Assembly (NCBI RefSeq): GCF_000214725.1
Contig: NC_015574.1
Coordinates: 1,190,001-1,254,000, forward strand
Length of the DNA stretch: 64,000 bases
Direction of reading: 5' to 3'
Origin: Methanobacterium paludis
GTDB taxonomy: Archaea > Methanobacteriota > Methanobacteria > Methanobacteriales > Methanobacteriaceae
In this document: positions 37,371 through 45,355 of the stretch, piece after piece
Position numbering within the stretch: the stretch's first letter is position 1
Layout of the letters: every line of letters starts with the position of its first letter
Translations under genes and position numbers: made by a program
Notes under the pieces: generated by a model
Databases searched by the model: none
What the model saw: the letters and a program-made list of their open reading frames with translations, nothing else
What the model was told of the DNA's origin: nothing

Positions 37371-37457
37371 TTAATCGCCTCCTAAATGGTTTGTTCATCA
37401 GCCAAAATCCGCATTGCGTGAATTTGACCATGCCACATTTTTGCCACCGGAGTTTAA

Positions 37458-37499
37458 CGTCTAAACTTTTAGACGATAAATGTCATAATATCACCCTCC
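37458..37499 (-). promoter_or_regulatory. Leader mini-ORF (MTFIV-stop) with overlapping hairpin
   Basis: On the minus strand AGGAGGGTGAT (37500-37490) precedes ATG at 37486, which opens only five codons. The stop lies inside a perfect inverted repeat CGTCTAAA-CT-TTTAGACG (37458-37475). The Cys-rich gene starts about 90 nt downstream. A strong ribosome site, mini-ORF and stem-loop resemble a translational attenuator, but a gene shortened by internal deletion is an alternative, since the frame continues to KMWHGQIHAMRILADEQTI. Confidence 0.35.
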
Positions 37500-37871
37500 T
37501 AGTTAATATTGGTTTAAATAGGTTATAAACCTAAAGCAAGATGTTTAGTAAAAAGGATATTTTTTTGAAAAATTCACCGCACGGGTAACTTTTCAACTCT
37601 CGTGTTAAAGTTGGGAACATGCTAACAGAAATAATTTTTCAAAAAAAGGAATTATTAATTGACTTTGAGATCGAAGCTCACTGAATTTTGGTATATACAG
37701 TATATACAAATATACGGTATATACGGCTTCCAGGATACCCTTGATTTTTTACTTATTTATTAATTAATTATTTATTAATTATTTAATTATAATATAATGG
37801 CTGGTGGTTCTACGAGGGGTATTGTTTGTTTTTTTGGCTTGAAATTGGATTTTGTGAAAGCGGGTTAAAAA
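37487..37871. repeat. Intergenic region with TATATAC repeats and one arm of a 40-bp direct repeat
   Basis: 37633-37679 (ATTTTTC...ATTATTAATTGACTT..AGATCGAAGCT) recurs with small differences at 38957-38993, flanking the MarR/VOC operon. Directly beside it, 37691-37725 has GTATATAC four times with slight change. No gene. Confidence 0.5.
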
Positions 37872-38354
37872 TTATTTATTTTTAAAGTATTCTTTTTGAT
37901 TTAACTGTAAAATATTTACTAACTTTTTTATAAAATCCAAGTCGTTAGTCTGTTCACTAAAAAATTTATTTTCCATCTCTTCAACAATTTGAAGTGCTTT
38001 TTTTATCCTTTCACGCCCATCATCTGTTAGTGATATAGATTTTGCACGTGTATCAAATTTACATTCCTCTCTGGATATGAGATCCTTTTTTTCAAGTGTT
38101 TTCAAGACTTTTGATGTCATCATAATATTGGTTTTAGCATGATTAGCCAGCTTAACTTGAGTTATATCCTCGTCAAATCTTTCAAGCCACGCAATACCTG
38201 ATAACAAAGCAAACTGTACATGAGTTAAATCAAGTTCCTTCAAATCTAAATTCATTTTACGTTGCCAAAGATGTGTTATTTGCCATAAAAGAAACCCAAC
38301 GCTTTCTTCCGGTTTTTCACGCCAATATTTGACATATTCGTTATTGTCGATCAT
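37872..38354 (-). CDS. MarR-family transcriptional regulator
   Basis: 160 residues with the winged helix-turn-helix layout of MarR. The dimer helices are at the start; LDLTHVQFALLSGIAWLERF, then TQVKLANHAKTNIMMTSKVLKTLEKKDLI is the recognition helix; the wing is SREECKFDTRAKSISLTDDGRERIKKA. It acts as a DNA-binding dimer. Encoded 22 nt downstream of a VOC gene that it probably controls, with a palindrome in their shared promoter (38771-38784). Confidence 0.88.
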   Translation of the reverse strand: MIDNNEYVKYWREKPEESVGFLLWQITHLWQRKMNLDLKELDLTHVQFALLSGIAWLERFDEDITQVKLANHAKTNIMMTSKVLKTLEKKDLISREECKFDTRAKSISLTDDGRERIKKALQIVEEMENKFFSEQTNDLDFIKKLVNILQLNQKEYFKNK

Positions 38355-38376
38355 ATATTTTATCCTAAAAAAAAGA

Positions 38377-38736
38377 TTAAAGTTGATGAAATGTCAACAT
38401 ATATCCATCAATATCTTTTATTATAAACATTTTTCCAAACGGACCATCAATTGGAGCACTAATTATCTGTGCATCTGAATTTTTAACATTGAGGAACGTT
38501 TTTTCAATATCCTCAACACCAAACCATATGGAAACACCTAAACCTAGGGGCATGTTTTCTTTAATTTCGAACATTGGTTTACGGATAGCAAAAATAGCTC
38601 CACTATCATCTTTAAATACTACTGCATCTGGACGTTTATCTTCTGTTTTTTCAAATCCCAAAATCTCCGTATAGAACTTGGAAGAAGATTTCAAATCCTT
38701 AACTTGAACTGAAATAAAATCTAGATTTGTTTTCAT
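38377..38736 (-). CDS. VOC-superfamily protein (glyoxalase fold)
   Basis: 119 residues: FISVQVKDLKSSSKFYTEILGFEKTED, AVVFKDDSGAIFAIRKP, VSIWFGVEDIEKTFLNVKNSDAQII, GPFGKMFIIKDIDGYMLTFHQL. This is the two beta-alpha-beta-beta-beta module fold. Related proteins in MarR operons often bind or detoxify small molecules. First gene of a MarR operon; the substrate is unknown. Confidence 0.83.
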   Translation of the reverse strand: MKTNLDFISVQVKDLKSSSKFYTEILGFEKTEDKRPDAVVFKDDSGAIFAIRKPMFEIKENMPLGLGVSIWFGVEDIEKTFLNVKNSDAQIISAPIDGPFGKMFIIKDIDGYMLTFHQL

Positions 38737-38770
38737 ATACTAATCCTCCATTATAATAACCTTGTATATT

Positions 38771-38784
38771 ATAATCGTGATTAT
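38771..38784. promoter_or_regulatory. Palindromic operator candidate ATAATCGTGATTAT
   Basis: A perfect 14-bp palindrome (ATAATC GT GATTAT) lies inside the TATA-rich promoter of the VOC-MarR operon, 35 bp upstream of the VOC start. Palindromes of this size at this place are typical of MarR autoregulation. Confidence 0.55.
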
Positions 38785-38956
38785 TATATTTATACTTTTA
38801 TTGCCAAATTCAAAAAAAAATTATTGAAATCAATTTACTATCCAAATGAAAATAATCATTGATTTCCGTTCTTTATGCCCGTTTTTAACATATAAACTAT
38901 ATACATAAGTATGATTATAAAATAGAAAAAATTGAATCTAAACCATCTCAGATCTA

Positions 38957-38993
38957 AATTTTTCAAATTATTAATTGACTTCAGATCGAGGCT
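38957..38993. repeat. Second arm of the direct repeat flanking the MarR/VOC operon
   Basis: ATTTTTCAAATTATTAATTG followed by ACTTCAGATCGAGGCT matches 37633-37679 apart from a 7-nt insertion and three changes. It overlaps the truncated 3' end of the terminase pseudogene, so the MarR/VOC segment may have been inserted here. Confidence 0.5.
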
Positions 38994-40417
38994 ATTAAAT
39001 TAGTTGTCTGAGGATGGTCTACTGGTAAATGTACCAGACCATTCTCATAATTCACAGCTCCAGCTGTAATTCTTGTGGTTTTATCTTTCACACTGATAAT
39101 TTCTTTAACAGGTAATGCTGTGTCATTGAGTACTTGTTGTGCTAGTGCTACCTGGTAAGCGTTTGATTCTATTCCTATCTGTAAAGGTCTCCATTGTCGT
39201 CCTTTCCATATTGGTGTGATTGGTCCGTTGAATAGTTTTTTAACCGTTTTTACTTGTTCGGGAAATGAGAGTCTTTCACGATACCAGTCCAGGAAGTAAA
39301 TTTTGAAAGGATCTTTCATGACACCTATTGTGGTGCATACAAAGAAGTCATTATTATCTTTTTTACCGATGGCTAAGTCGTTCCTTGATAGATCTCCATG
39401 GAATCCCATGAAGGGCATCCTGGAATTTATCTGTTTCATGTTCTGGTTTAATTGCATACCACTTCAGCCATGTTCTTTTAGGATCTTACCTTTCATTCCC
39501 GCTGCATCATTTTGATATTCACGGTTGAAAAGTACACGGCCCATGGCATTTAACTGTAAAAGGAGCTTTTTAATGCACCATTTACCAGGCCATAAGACTT
39601 TGTAACTGCCTTTGATATTTGTTACATCTACAGCCACACCAGTTTCAGGGTCATAAACATAATCCCAACTATCAGGCCATTGGAGTATGGCTTTCTCTTT
39701 AATAACATACCAGGCTGTGTTTTCTTCCATCTTGGTGTAAACATCATCATAATGTTTATGTGTACCAATACCAAGGATACGGCCTCCAGGTTCTAATAAT
39801 GGTACAATTGTACCATTAACCCATTTCCAGACGTTCTCTCGACTATCAACTGTACGGCTGTTCACATCATCAATAATATCATCAAGAATAATATCTGTAA
39901 AATGTCCTCCTGTGATATCTCCAAGTAAACCTACAGCTTCTATTGTAGCGTCCCTTTTAACATCTTGCAGGGCTGAACTTTGATTATAGAATAATTGGTT
40001 ATCAACCTTATTCAGGTCCAATAATTCCTTTGCAAAATCTGCTTGAATGTATGGATTTTTCTTTAAATCTGTATTAGTAAGTTTTAAAGTTTTATTGGCC
40101 TGTTTATAAGTTTTAGATAAAAGTAAAACATTACGGTTCTGATTAAAAAGAGTTATATGTTCAGGATATGCACGTGGTACAATTGTTGTTTTACCATGGT
40201 CACGTGGGGATTCAAGTAATGTAAATCTGTGTTTATTTAACTTTTTTGACCATTCAAACTGATGATCTGGAACCTGTAATTTTAGGTAATGTTTGGCGTA
40301 GTAAGGTAATGATTCTCTTGCATATTCTTTAGCGTTCAGGTTCAGGCTCTTCAGAATTTTCTCCTTGTCGTGCGAAATAGTCTGCAACTGCTTTAGCAAG
40401 TTTTCGCTCATCATCAT
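38981..40417 (-). pseudogene. Phage terminase large subunit, frameshifted and truncated
   Basis: The N-terminal ATPase part (39464-40417) carries Walker A LESPRDHGKTT and Walker B TDIILDDIIDD. The nuclease part (38981-39457) has DLAIGKKDNNDFFVCTTIG and HLPVDHPQT. Between them the expected sequence appears in a third frame (YAIKPEHETDKFQDALHGI, about 39395-39460), and IYQG is shifted again. At least two or three indels therefore break the gene. The C-terminal catalytic Asp-containing tail is missing; the frame stops at the flanking repeat. The 5' end overlaps terS by 89 nt. Part of a decayed prophage. Confidence 0.85.
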
Positions 40418-40844
40418 CTAATTCCCCTGCTTTAACTTCCACAACAACAGGAGGCTCATCTTTAGTAATGTCATGTTTGACTTTGGCAGCCTGGACCCCA
40501 AGTTTATTAATATCTAATGATGTAATCCCCTGTTCCTCATCAACACATAATTCTGTACCTGCAGCGGTTTCGATAAGTCCATCTAAAAAATTCAGGTCAG
40601 AAACAATTTTATTTTTAGCTTTGTTGAATCGTTTTTTACTTTCCTGTTTTTGGTATTCTTTTACAGCTTCGGCCTTGAAATTAAAATCTTTTTTCCTGTA
40701 CTTGTTGATAGTTGGTCGTGATATTGGAGCTCCATTTTCTTTAAGCCATTCTACTATATATGTATCTGGCTTACCTTCCGTTATCATCTCCTCAATTTCT
40801 TTTTTGTAAGGAGATTTTTTAACTGCACTTGGTCTTCCAGCCAT
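40329..40844 (-). CDS. Phage terminase small subunit
   Basis: 171 residues from ATG at 40844 (MAGRPSAVKKSPYKKEIEEM). It has an N-terminal helix-turn-helix (PDTYIVEWLKENGAPISRPTINKYRKK), a Lys-rich central helix and an acidic C-terminal tail (EENSEEPEPER type). TerS recognises the phage pac/cos DNA and hands it to TerL. Position and overlap with the large subunit gene support the call. The frame appears intact although the partner is broken. Confidence 0.72.
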   Translation of the reverse strand: MAGRPSAVKKSPYKKEIEEMITEGKPDTYIVEWLKENGAPISRPTINKYRKKDFNFKAEAVKEYQKQESKKRFNKAKNKIVSDLNFLDGLIETAAGTELCVDEEQGITSLDINKLGVQAAKVKHDITKDEPPVVVEVKAGELDDDERKLAKAVADYFARQGENSEEPEPER

Positions 40845-40922
40845 AAAAATCACTGTAAAAGAATGTAAAGAAATTGTAAAACAATGTAAAACAATAGAAG
40901 TGTAAAAGAATAAGATAAGATT

Positions 40923-41183
40923 TTAATGAAATCTGATTAATGCCAACATTGCAATAATTACTGAGACTGCAAAGCCTAGAATAGATATTAGTAATCCCCA
41001 CATTTTAGATTCAATTGATGTTAATCTTTTTTCAAGTTTTTTATCTTCAAGGGTGAGATTACCGTTTGTGGTTCTTTTCTCTGCCATGAAATCTATGACT
41101 TTTTCCTTCCAGGTAAAAAAAGAATCCCATCGCTTTTCGTATTTGCATTCGTGACATATCTCTACTATTTCATTTCCACCCAT
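40923..41183 (-). CDS. Prophage small protein with coiled coil and C-terminal TM helix
   Basis: 86 residues. CHECKYEKRWDSFFTWKEK at the start is followed by a coiled coil (LEDKKLEKRLTSIESKM) and a C-terminal TM helix (GLLISILGFAVSVIIAMLALI). The design resembles XhlA/hemolysin-type or holin-accessory proteins of prophages. Located between the terminase genes and another small membrane protein. Confidence 0.55.
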   Translation of the reverse strand: MGGNEIVEICHECKYEKRWDSFFTWKEKVIDFMAEKRTTNGNLTLEDKKLEKRLTSIESKMWGLLISILGFAVSVIIAMLALIRFH

Positions 41184-41209
41184 TTTTGATCAACTCGAAA
41201 AAAGGTGGT

Positions 41210-41404
41210 TTATTCTTTTTTAGAGGATTTTAGTTTTGAAGTCATGTTCTGAATTGCAGGAGCTACATAACCTGGCACAAGGAATGTTAGAAGGCCGCCT
41301 GCAACTAAAAATTCTATATCCTGTTGATGTAAGAGCATGCCTCCTATACCCATTACACCTAAAATTCCTATTACTCCAATTTTTTCATATTCTTGGTCTA
41401 CCAT
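41210..41404 (-). CDS. Prophage small membrane protein, holin-like
   Basis: 64 residues with two hydrophobic helices rich in Gly (IGVIGILGVMGIGGMLL and FLVAGGLLTFLVPGYVAPAI) and a basic tail (KLKSSKKE), the usual holin plan. GGAGGAATAAATCATG gives a strong start. Function is inferred from design and context. Confidence 0.5.
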   Translation of the reverse strand: MVDQEYEKIGVIGILGVMGIGGMLLHQQDIEFLVAGGLLTFLVPGYVAPAIQNMTSKLKSSKKE

Positions 41405-41568
41405 GATTTATTCCTCCAATTTTTTTTAAATGAATTTCTAAGTTTTCTTCAGGTTCGTTACCATCATTAGAAGTCTATTATACTCATAAAACGTGATTTT
41501 TATACTATTCTCAGGTTTCATAATTTAATTAAATCTAATTATTATCCACAAATTGTCATTAAATAGGA

Positions 41569-41865
41569 GATGATAATCTTAAAAGTTTTAGTTAATCATT
41601 TAAACCAGGATTAAGCCCTTAATATTTTAGATTATAGAAAATAGTGATCTCTAAACTCTTTATTAAGCCATTAAACCATGATTAAGCCATTAATAGTTCG
41701 GCTTATAAGGAATGATGATCTTAAAAGCTTTAGTTAATCATTTAAACCAGAATTAAGCCCTTAATATTTTAGATTATAGAAAATAGTGATCTCTAAACTC
41801 TTTATTAAGCCATTAAACCATGATTAAGCCCATAATATTTTGGCTTATGTAAAATAGAGATCTTT
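41569..41865. repeat. Tandem satellite of four about 71-bp units (142-bp higher-order period)
   Basis: TTAAACCAKRATTAAGCC recurs at about 41600, 41671, 41742 and 41813. Alternate units are nearly identical, so the array is two copies of a 142-bp dimer. Units carry TTATTAAGCC or GTTAATCATT lead-ins and GRCTTATA/AGATTATA tails. No ORF. It lies between prophage genes and 41920. From 41405 to 41568 nothing else is recognised. Confidence 0.85.
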
Positions 41866-41919
41866 ATAAGCGTTAAAAAATAAAAATAATTATTATTTTT
41901 GTGGAGACTTAGTGATAAG

Positions 41920-42294
41920 ATGTTAAAATACTTGGGCTTATTAAAAGAACCAAACGGTAAGAAAACATCAACAACCACAACTTTTGAAGTGACATTTGTT
42001 GAAAATAAGGTGATAGCTGAAACAGAATTTGCAGAGTTAACAAAATTTATGGGTGAATATTATGGGATTCCCCGTCCTCAAACATCCATTACATGGAGAT
42101 TAACTTATAATTCTGATTCAACAGTATTAATTCGATTAAAATTCGAATATTTGGATATTGGATGGCCAAATGAGAATATCAGACAAGACAGGTATAATGA
42201 AATTTTGGTATCTGAATTTGAAATAGTTTATAAAAAATTTTTGGAACCTAAATTGTTTAAACCAGTCCCCAAGTTTTCGGGCCTGGAAAAATAA
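41920..42294 (+). CDS. Hypothetical protein of the 104-131-aa paralogue family (member 3)
   Basis: 124 residues from the ATG at 41920 (MLKYLGLLKEPNGKKTSTTT), with GTGAT upstream; a 5' extension to 41899 is less likely. It aligns with 27749-28078 over the whole length and has an extra C-terminal segment (KLFKPVPKFSGLEK). A stem-loop follows. Function unknown. Confidence 0.7.
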   Translation: MLKYLGLLKEPNGKKTSTTTTFEVTFVENKVIAETEFAELTKFMGEYYGIPRPQTSITWRLTYNSDSTVLIRLKFEYLDIGWPNENIRQDRYNEILVSEFEIVYKKFLEPKLFKPVPKFSGLEK

Positions 42295-42310
42295 GAGATT
42301 TTTATTAAAA

Positions 42311-42368
42311 CTTGACTTTCATCCCTGGAAAAAAATAGTTGCTCTCATTTTCCCAGGGAGTTGTCAAG
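42311..42368 (+). terminator. Compound inverted repeat after 41920-42294
   Basis: Outer arms CTTGAC (42311-42316)/GTCAAG (42363-42368) and inner arms CCCTGG (42323-42328)/CCAGGG (42353-42358) enclose an AT-rich loop, 17 bp after the stop codon. Likely a transcript-end or RNA-stability hairpin. Confidence 0.5.
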
Positions 42369-42390
42369 GAGGTAAAAAAATAAATTTTAA

Positions 42391-42480
42391 GGTAGGAATG
42401 GAGGGAATTGCACCCTCCCTATGGTTGTGTCTGCATGTAAAAGATCTAAAGTTTTGAGACAACCCTTAATGTTGCCTACT
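42391..42480. ncRNA. Structured three-way-junction element, tRNA-like on the minus strand
   Basis: Three stems nest correctly. P1 is GTAGG (42392-42396)/CCTAC (42475-42479). P2 is GGAGGG (42400-42405)/CCCTCC (42413-42418) with a 7-nt loop. P3 is GGTTGTGTCT (42423-42432)/AGACAACC (42457-42464), with a 2-nt bulge. On the minus strand P2 with loop TGCAATT looks like a tRNA T-arm and P1 like an acceptor stem, so a decayed tRNA (about 90 nt, long variable arm) or an att site is possible. Not a normal tRNA: D-arm and anticodon stem do not form. Confidence 0.45.
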
Positions 42481-42503
42481 ATAATAGAGCGTCTTATAAA
42501 TTT

Positions 42504-43217
42504 TCACTTTCTCATTAATCTGTTGAGATTTTGTTTCATAACCCTATAATTACTCATGTTTAATCCAACGGAGATAAATGGGTCACGGTTAAATCTTAAT
42601 TCTCGTCCTCGTCCATCTTGTTCAAGGACATATCTACATACTCCTGCAATCACTGTTTTTGCTTTAACACGACTATGAATTTCTTTTAGAGTGTGGTTTT
42701 TTAGTATATACTTAACCCTGTCTTTTTGGAACATGTTCATCTGTAATTGGGATCCGAAAATATCTACTGTGATCAAGTAATGTGATTTACGATATTCTGT
42801 TTTTTTTACTCCTTTTGGAGGTCTGAGAAAGTTTTCTTCAGTTTCAAGTTTTAAATGTCTTTTTGATTTGAGTTTACATAGAACAGCCCATTCTTCATCT
42901 GTTATTCCTGTATCTCGTGGTAATGATTCGAATGTTTTACCAATATAATCTCTATTTCCTTTTGGTTTTCCTTTAGAAAGGGCTCCACATCGTTGACATA
43001 CAGTTTCACCCCTCCATTGATCTGATGCTTTGATTTCATGTCCACATTCCGAACATTTGCCATATTCAACTCTTTCAACTTTCTTCTTTCTACCATTGCT
43101 ACTGACCGTACCAACAATTATTGAATCCTTTCGATAACGGTCATGCTTTGCATGGGTTATTTTAGATATTTTTAATGCTTGATCATATTTTGTGGTGTTT
43201 TCAGGTTCAATAGACAA
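42504..43217 (-). CDS. Divergent TFB (TFIIB)-like protein
   Basis: 237 residues. A TFIIB-type zinc ribbon CSECGHEIKASDQWRGETVCQRCGAL (about 55-80) is followed by a basic linker (SKGKPKGNRDYIGKTF). A C-terminal helical segment resembles one cyclin repeat (KEIHSRVKAKTVIAGVCRYVLEQ...DPFISVGLNMSNYRVMKQNLNRL). True TFB has two cyclin repeats and about 310 residues, so this is a reduced or mobile-element version. Its neighbours are prophage genes. If functional it could redirect host RNA polymerase; that is inference. Confidence 0.55.
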   Translation of the reverse strand: MSIEPENTTKYDQALKISKITHAKHDRYRKDSIIVGTVSSNGRKKKVERVEYGKCSECGHEIKASDQWRGETVCQRCGALSKGKPKGNRDYIGKTFESLPRDTGITDEEWAVLCKLKSKRHLKLETEENFLRPPKGVKKTEYRKSHYLITVDIFGSQLQMNMFQKDRVKYILKNHTLKEIHSRVKAKTVIAGVCRYVLEQDGRGRELRFNRDPFISVGLNMSNYRVMKQNLNRLMRK

Positions 43218-43250
43218 TTCAAGATTCCCCCGATGCTCATATTAATAATA

Positions 43251-43545
43251 TATCAGAACTAACAGGGGTATAAACTAAAGCGAGATATTTCAGGTAAAAA
43301 AATAGGGATAGTAATTTTGAAAAAAGCTTTTCCTTTTTTTATATTGTTTGATAATCTGTGATATATTTCACAAAAAATTTATAAAAAAAATAAATAGATG
43401 TGACATTAGAAAAGCACTATCCCTTAATAAAAAGTTATTTGGACTTATTTATAAATCACCTTTAAATAAAAAATCGGATAATGAATTTAAGTTTTAAAAT
43501 AGCTGTTATATTGTCTAAAAACTTATCTATGTTTTAAAATATTTT
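43251..43545. repeat. Dispersed repeat R, copy 1 (upstream of the kinase gene)
   Basis: About 290 bp. The left part (AACTAACAGGGGTATAAACTAAAGC...) recurs at 61318-61390. The right part, from AAAGCTTTTCC through AAATCGGATAATGAATTTAAG to CTATGTTTTAAAATAT, recurs at 58490-58712 upstream of a decayed receiver gene. Sequence between copies is nearly identical, so duplication was recent. It contains the promoter region of the kinase gene. Confidence 0.75.
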
Positions 43546-43602
43546 TTTAATAAATTTTGCTGCCATAGTTAAGGTATCAAATAAAAATAGAGAGTTACTT
43601 AG

Positions 43603-44649
43603 ATGCAAAAAAAAGATATTAAACGTTGTCAAAGTGCTGATAAAGCTACCAAAATATGGGAAGATTATAACAAAGCTGTTTTTGAGAATATTGGAATTGC
43701 AATAGTTATAATAAAAAAAGATGGTACTATCTTCCATGTAAATAATGAATTTGAGAATCTTTGTGGATACTCAAAGGAAGAGATAGAAGGTAAAAAAAGT
43801 TTTGAAAAGTTTTTGTTAAAAGAAAAGGTAGAAAAAGTAAGGATTTACGACATTTTAAGATATTATAATTCATGTATACCTCCCAAAACTTATAAAACTT
43901 GCTTGGTACATAAAAAAGGCAATATTTTAGATGTTTATTTAACTCTAAATTTACTTTCTTACACCGACAAATTGGTAGTGACCATACAGGATATTACAAA
44001 ACTTAAAAAAACAGAAGCGGATTTGAAGATATGTATTAAAGAAAAAGAAGTTCTTTTGAGAGAATTAAATCATAGAGTCAGAAATAACCTGCAGATGATT
44101 TATAGTTTACTTAATCTTGAGAAAAGTTATCTAAAAGAAGAGGAAGCTATTAAACTGTTACAATCAACACAAAATCGACTTAAAGCAATGATTTATGTTT
44201 ATAATATGGTTCATGAAGTAAATAATTTATCTGTTATAGACTTTTCAGTTTACATCCAAAAATTGGTGCTTGACCTGTTTCATGTCTATGATGCAAAAAA
44301 TAATATTAAACCAATGTTTAATATTGACCAAATTTTCTTCAATATTGAAACTGTAATTCCCTGTGGATTTATAGTAAGTGAAATAGTTTACAATATCATT
44401 AAATACGCATTTCCAAATAATGAAACCGGTAAAATAACATTAGATTTCCATTCATACAGTGATGAAGAATTTAAACTCATAATCAGCAGCAATGGTAAAA
44501 GCATTGATTTTAATAATAAAAACTCTTTTGGATTGGCTCTAATAAAAATGCTTGTAAAACAATTAGATAGTTCATTAGAAATAGATAACAATCCTGGAAC
44601 AACATTTAAAATAAAATTTAAAGAATTAAATTATGCGGAGCGAAGATAA
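43603..44649 (+). CDS. PAS-domain sensor histidine kinase (HisKA_2 type)
   Basis: 348 residues, no TM helix, so cytosolic. A PAS domain (about 25-130, IAIVIIKKDGTIFHVNNEFENLCGYSKEEI and ...VVTIQDITKLKK) is followed by a HisKA_2 dimerisation segment LLRELNHRVRNNLQMIYSLLNL with the phospho-His in LNHRV. The HATPase-type domain has a recognisable VSEIVYNIIKYAFPN (N box) and NSFGLALIKMLVKQL (G box). It ends in TAATG, sharing one base with the receiver gene, so the two form an operon. PAS/HisKA_2 kinases are common in Methanobacteriales. Confidence 0.9.
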   Translation: MQKKDIKRCQSADKATKIWEDYNKAVFENIGIAIVIIKKDGTIFHVNNEFENLCGYSKEEIEGKKSFEKFLLKEKVEKVRIYDILRYYNSCIPPKTYKTCLVHKKGNILDVYLTLNLLSYTDKLVVTIQDITKLKKTEADLKICIKEKEVLLRELNHRVRNNLQMIYSLLNLEKSYLKEEEAIKLLQSTQNRLKAMIYVYNMVHEVNNLSVIDFSVYIQKLVLDLFHVYDAKNNIKPMFNIDQIFFNIETVIPCGFIVSEIVYNIIKYAFPNNETGKITLDFHSYSDEEFKLIISSNGKSIDFNNKNSFGLALIKMLVKQLDSSLEIDNNPGTTFKIKFKELNYAERR

Positions 44650-45044
44650 TGTCTGATGAAAATATTTTGATAGTTGAAGATGAGATGATCTTAGCAATGA
44701 GTATGAAACAGGAACTGATGAATCTAGATTATAACATTGTAGATGTAGTTGATACTGGTGAAAAAGCAATTAAGTCCGCTAATGAACTGAAACCGGATCT
44801 AATCATGATGGACATAACATTAAAAGGAAAAATGGACGGTATAGAATCTGCAAAACAAATAAATGAAAATTTAGATATTCCAATCATTTATATGACAGCA
44901 TATTCAAACGACGACGTGTTAAATCGTATTATAAAAACTAAAACCTATGGTTATTTATGTAAACCTTTCGAAAAAGAAGAAATGAATACTGCTATCAAAA
45001 CAATTATTTCCAAACATAAATCAAGGATTGAAATTATCAATTAA
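44649..45044 (+). CDS. Response regulator, receiver domain only
   Basis: 131 residues: acidic pair in ILIVEDEM, phospho-Asp in LIMMDITLKG (about residue 55), Thr in YMTAYS and Lys in LCKPFEKEE. No output domain, so it passes the signal by protein contact or phosphotransfer. Partner of the kinase immediately upstream. This is the only intact member of a set of four; the others (56455-56578, 58789-59166 and 62452-62735) are broken. Confidence 0.92.
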   Translation: MSDENILIVEDEMILAMSMKQELMNLDYNIVDVVDTGEKAIKSANELKPDLIMMDITLKGKMDGIESAKQINENLDIPIIYMTAYSNDDVLNRIIKTKTYGYLCKPFEKEEMNTAIKTIISKHKSRIEIIN

Positions 45045-45059
45045 ATTATTTTTACTAAC

Positions 45060-45221
45060 TCATTTATTCTCAACCATGTTTATGGCTTCCATTAATTCTT
45101 TTTGTTCCAATTCTATGTTTTCCTTATTTTCTTCAGGCAACATCTCAATTAGGTCATCATAGATGTTTACAGCATCTTTTGCAAAGTTTATTATAATTTT
45201 TTCAGCCGTTTGTTTATCCAT
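45060..45221 (-). CDS. 53-aa acidic helical protein, copy 1
   Basis: MDKQTAEKIIINFAKDAVNIYDD ... MEAINMVENK, predicted to be two or three helices. An essentially identical gene lies at 56860-57021, with about 290 bp of surrounding DNA also duplicated. Convergent with the receiver gene. No family recognised; perfect retention of the frame in both copies supports coding. Confidence 0.6.
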   Translation of the reverse strand: MDKQTAEKIIINFAKDAVNIYDDLIEMLPEENKENIELEQKELMEAINMVENK

Positions 45222-45355
45222 TTTAATTACCTTTCCCTTTTTGTTGTATTCCTAATAAACTACCTGATTACTTATTGAAAAAACTTTAGTTAAACTATTT
45301 CCATCTTTTTGAAGTTTATATCCCTATAGAACACAGATCTATATTTTTCTTATAT

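Noticed and set aside
36282..41865. Tandem repeats considered as a CRISPR array
   Set aside because: The 19-bp and 71-bp units are head to tail without unique spacers, and no cas gene is in the window.
42391..42480. Functional tRNA on the minus strand
   Set aside because: Acceptor-like and T-arm-like stems exist, but no D-arm or anticodon stem of correct length forms; kept as a structured element only.
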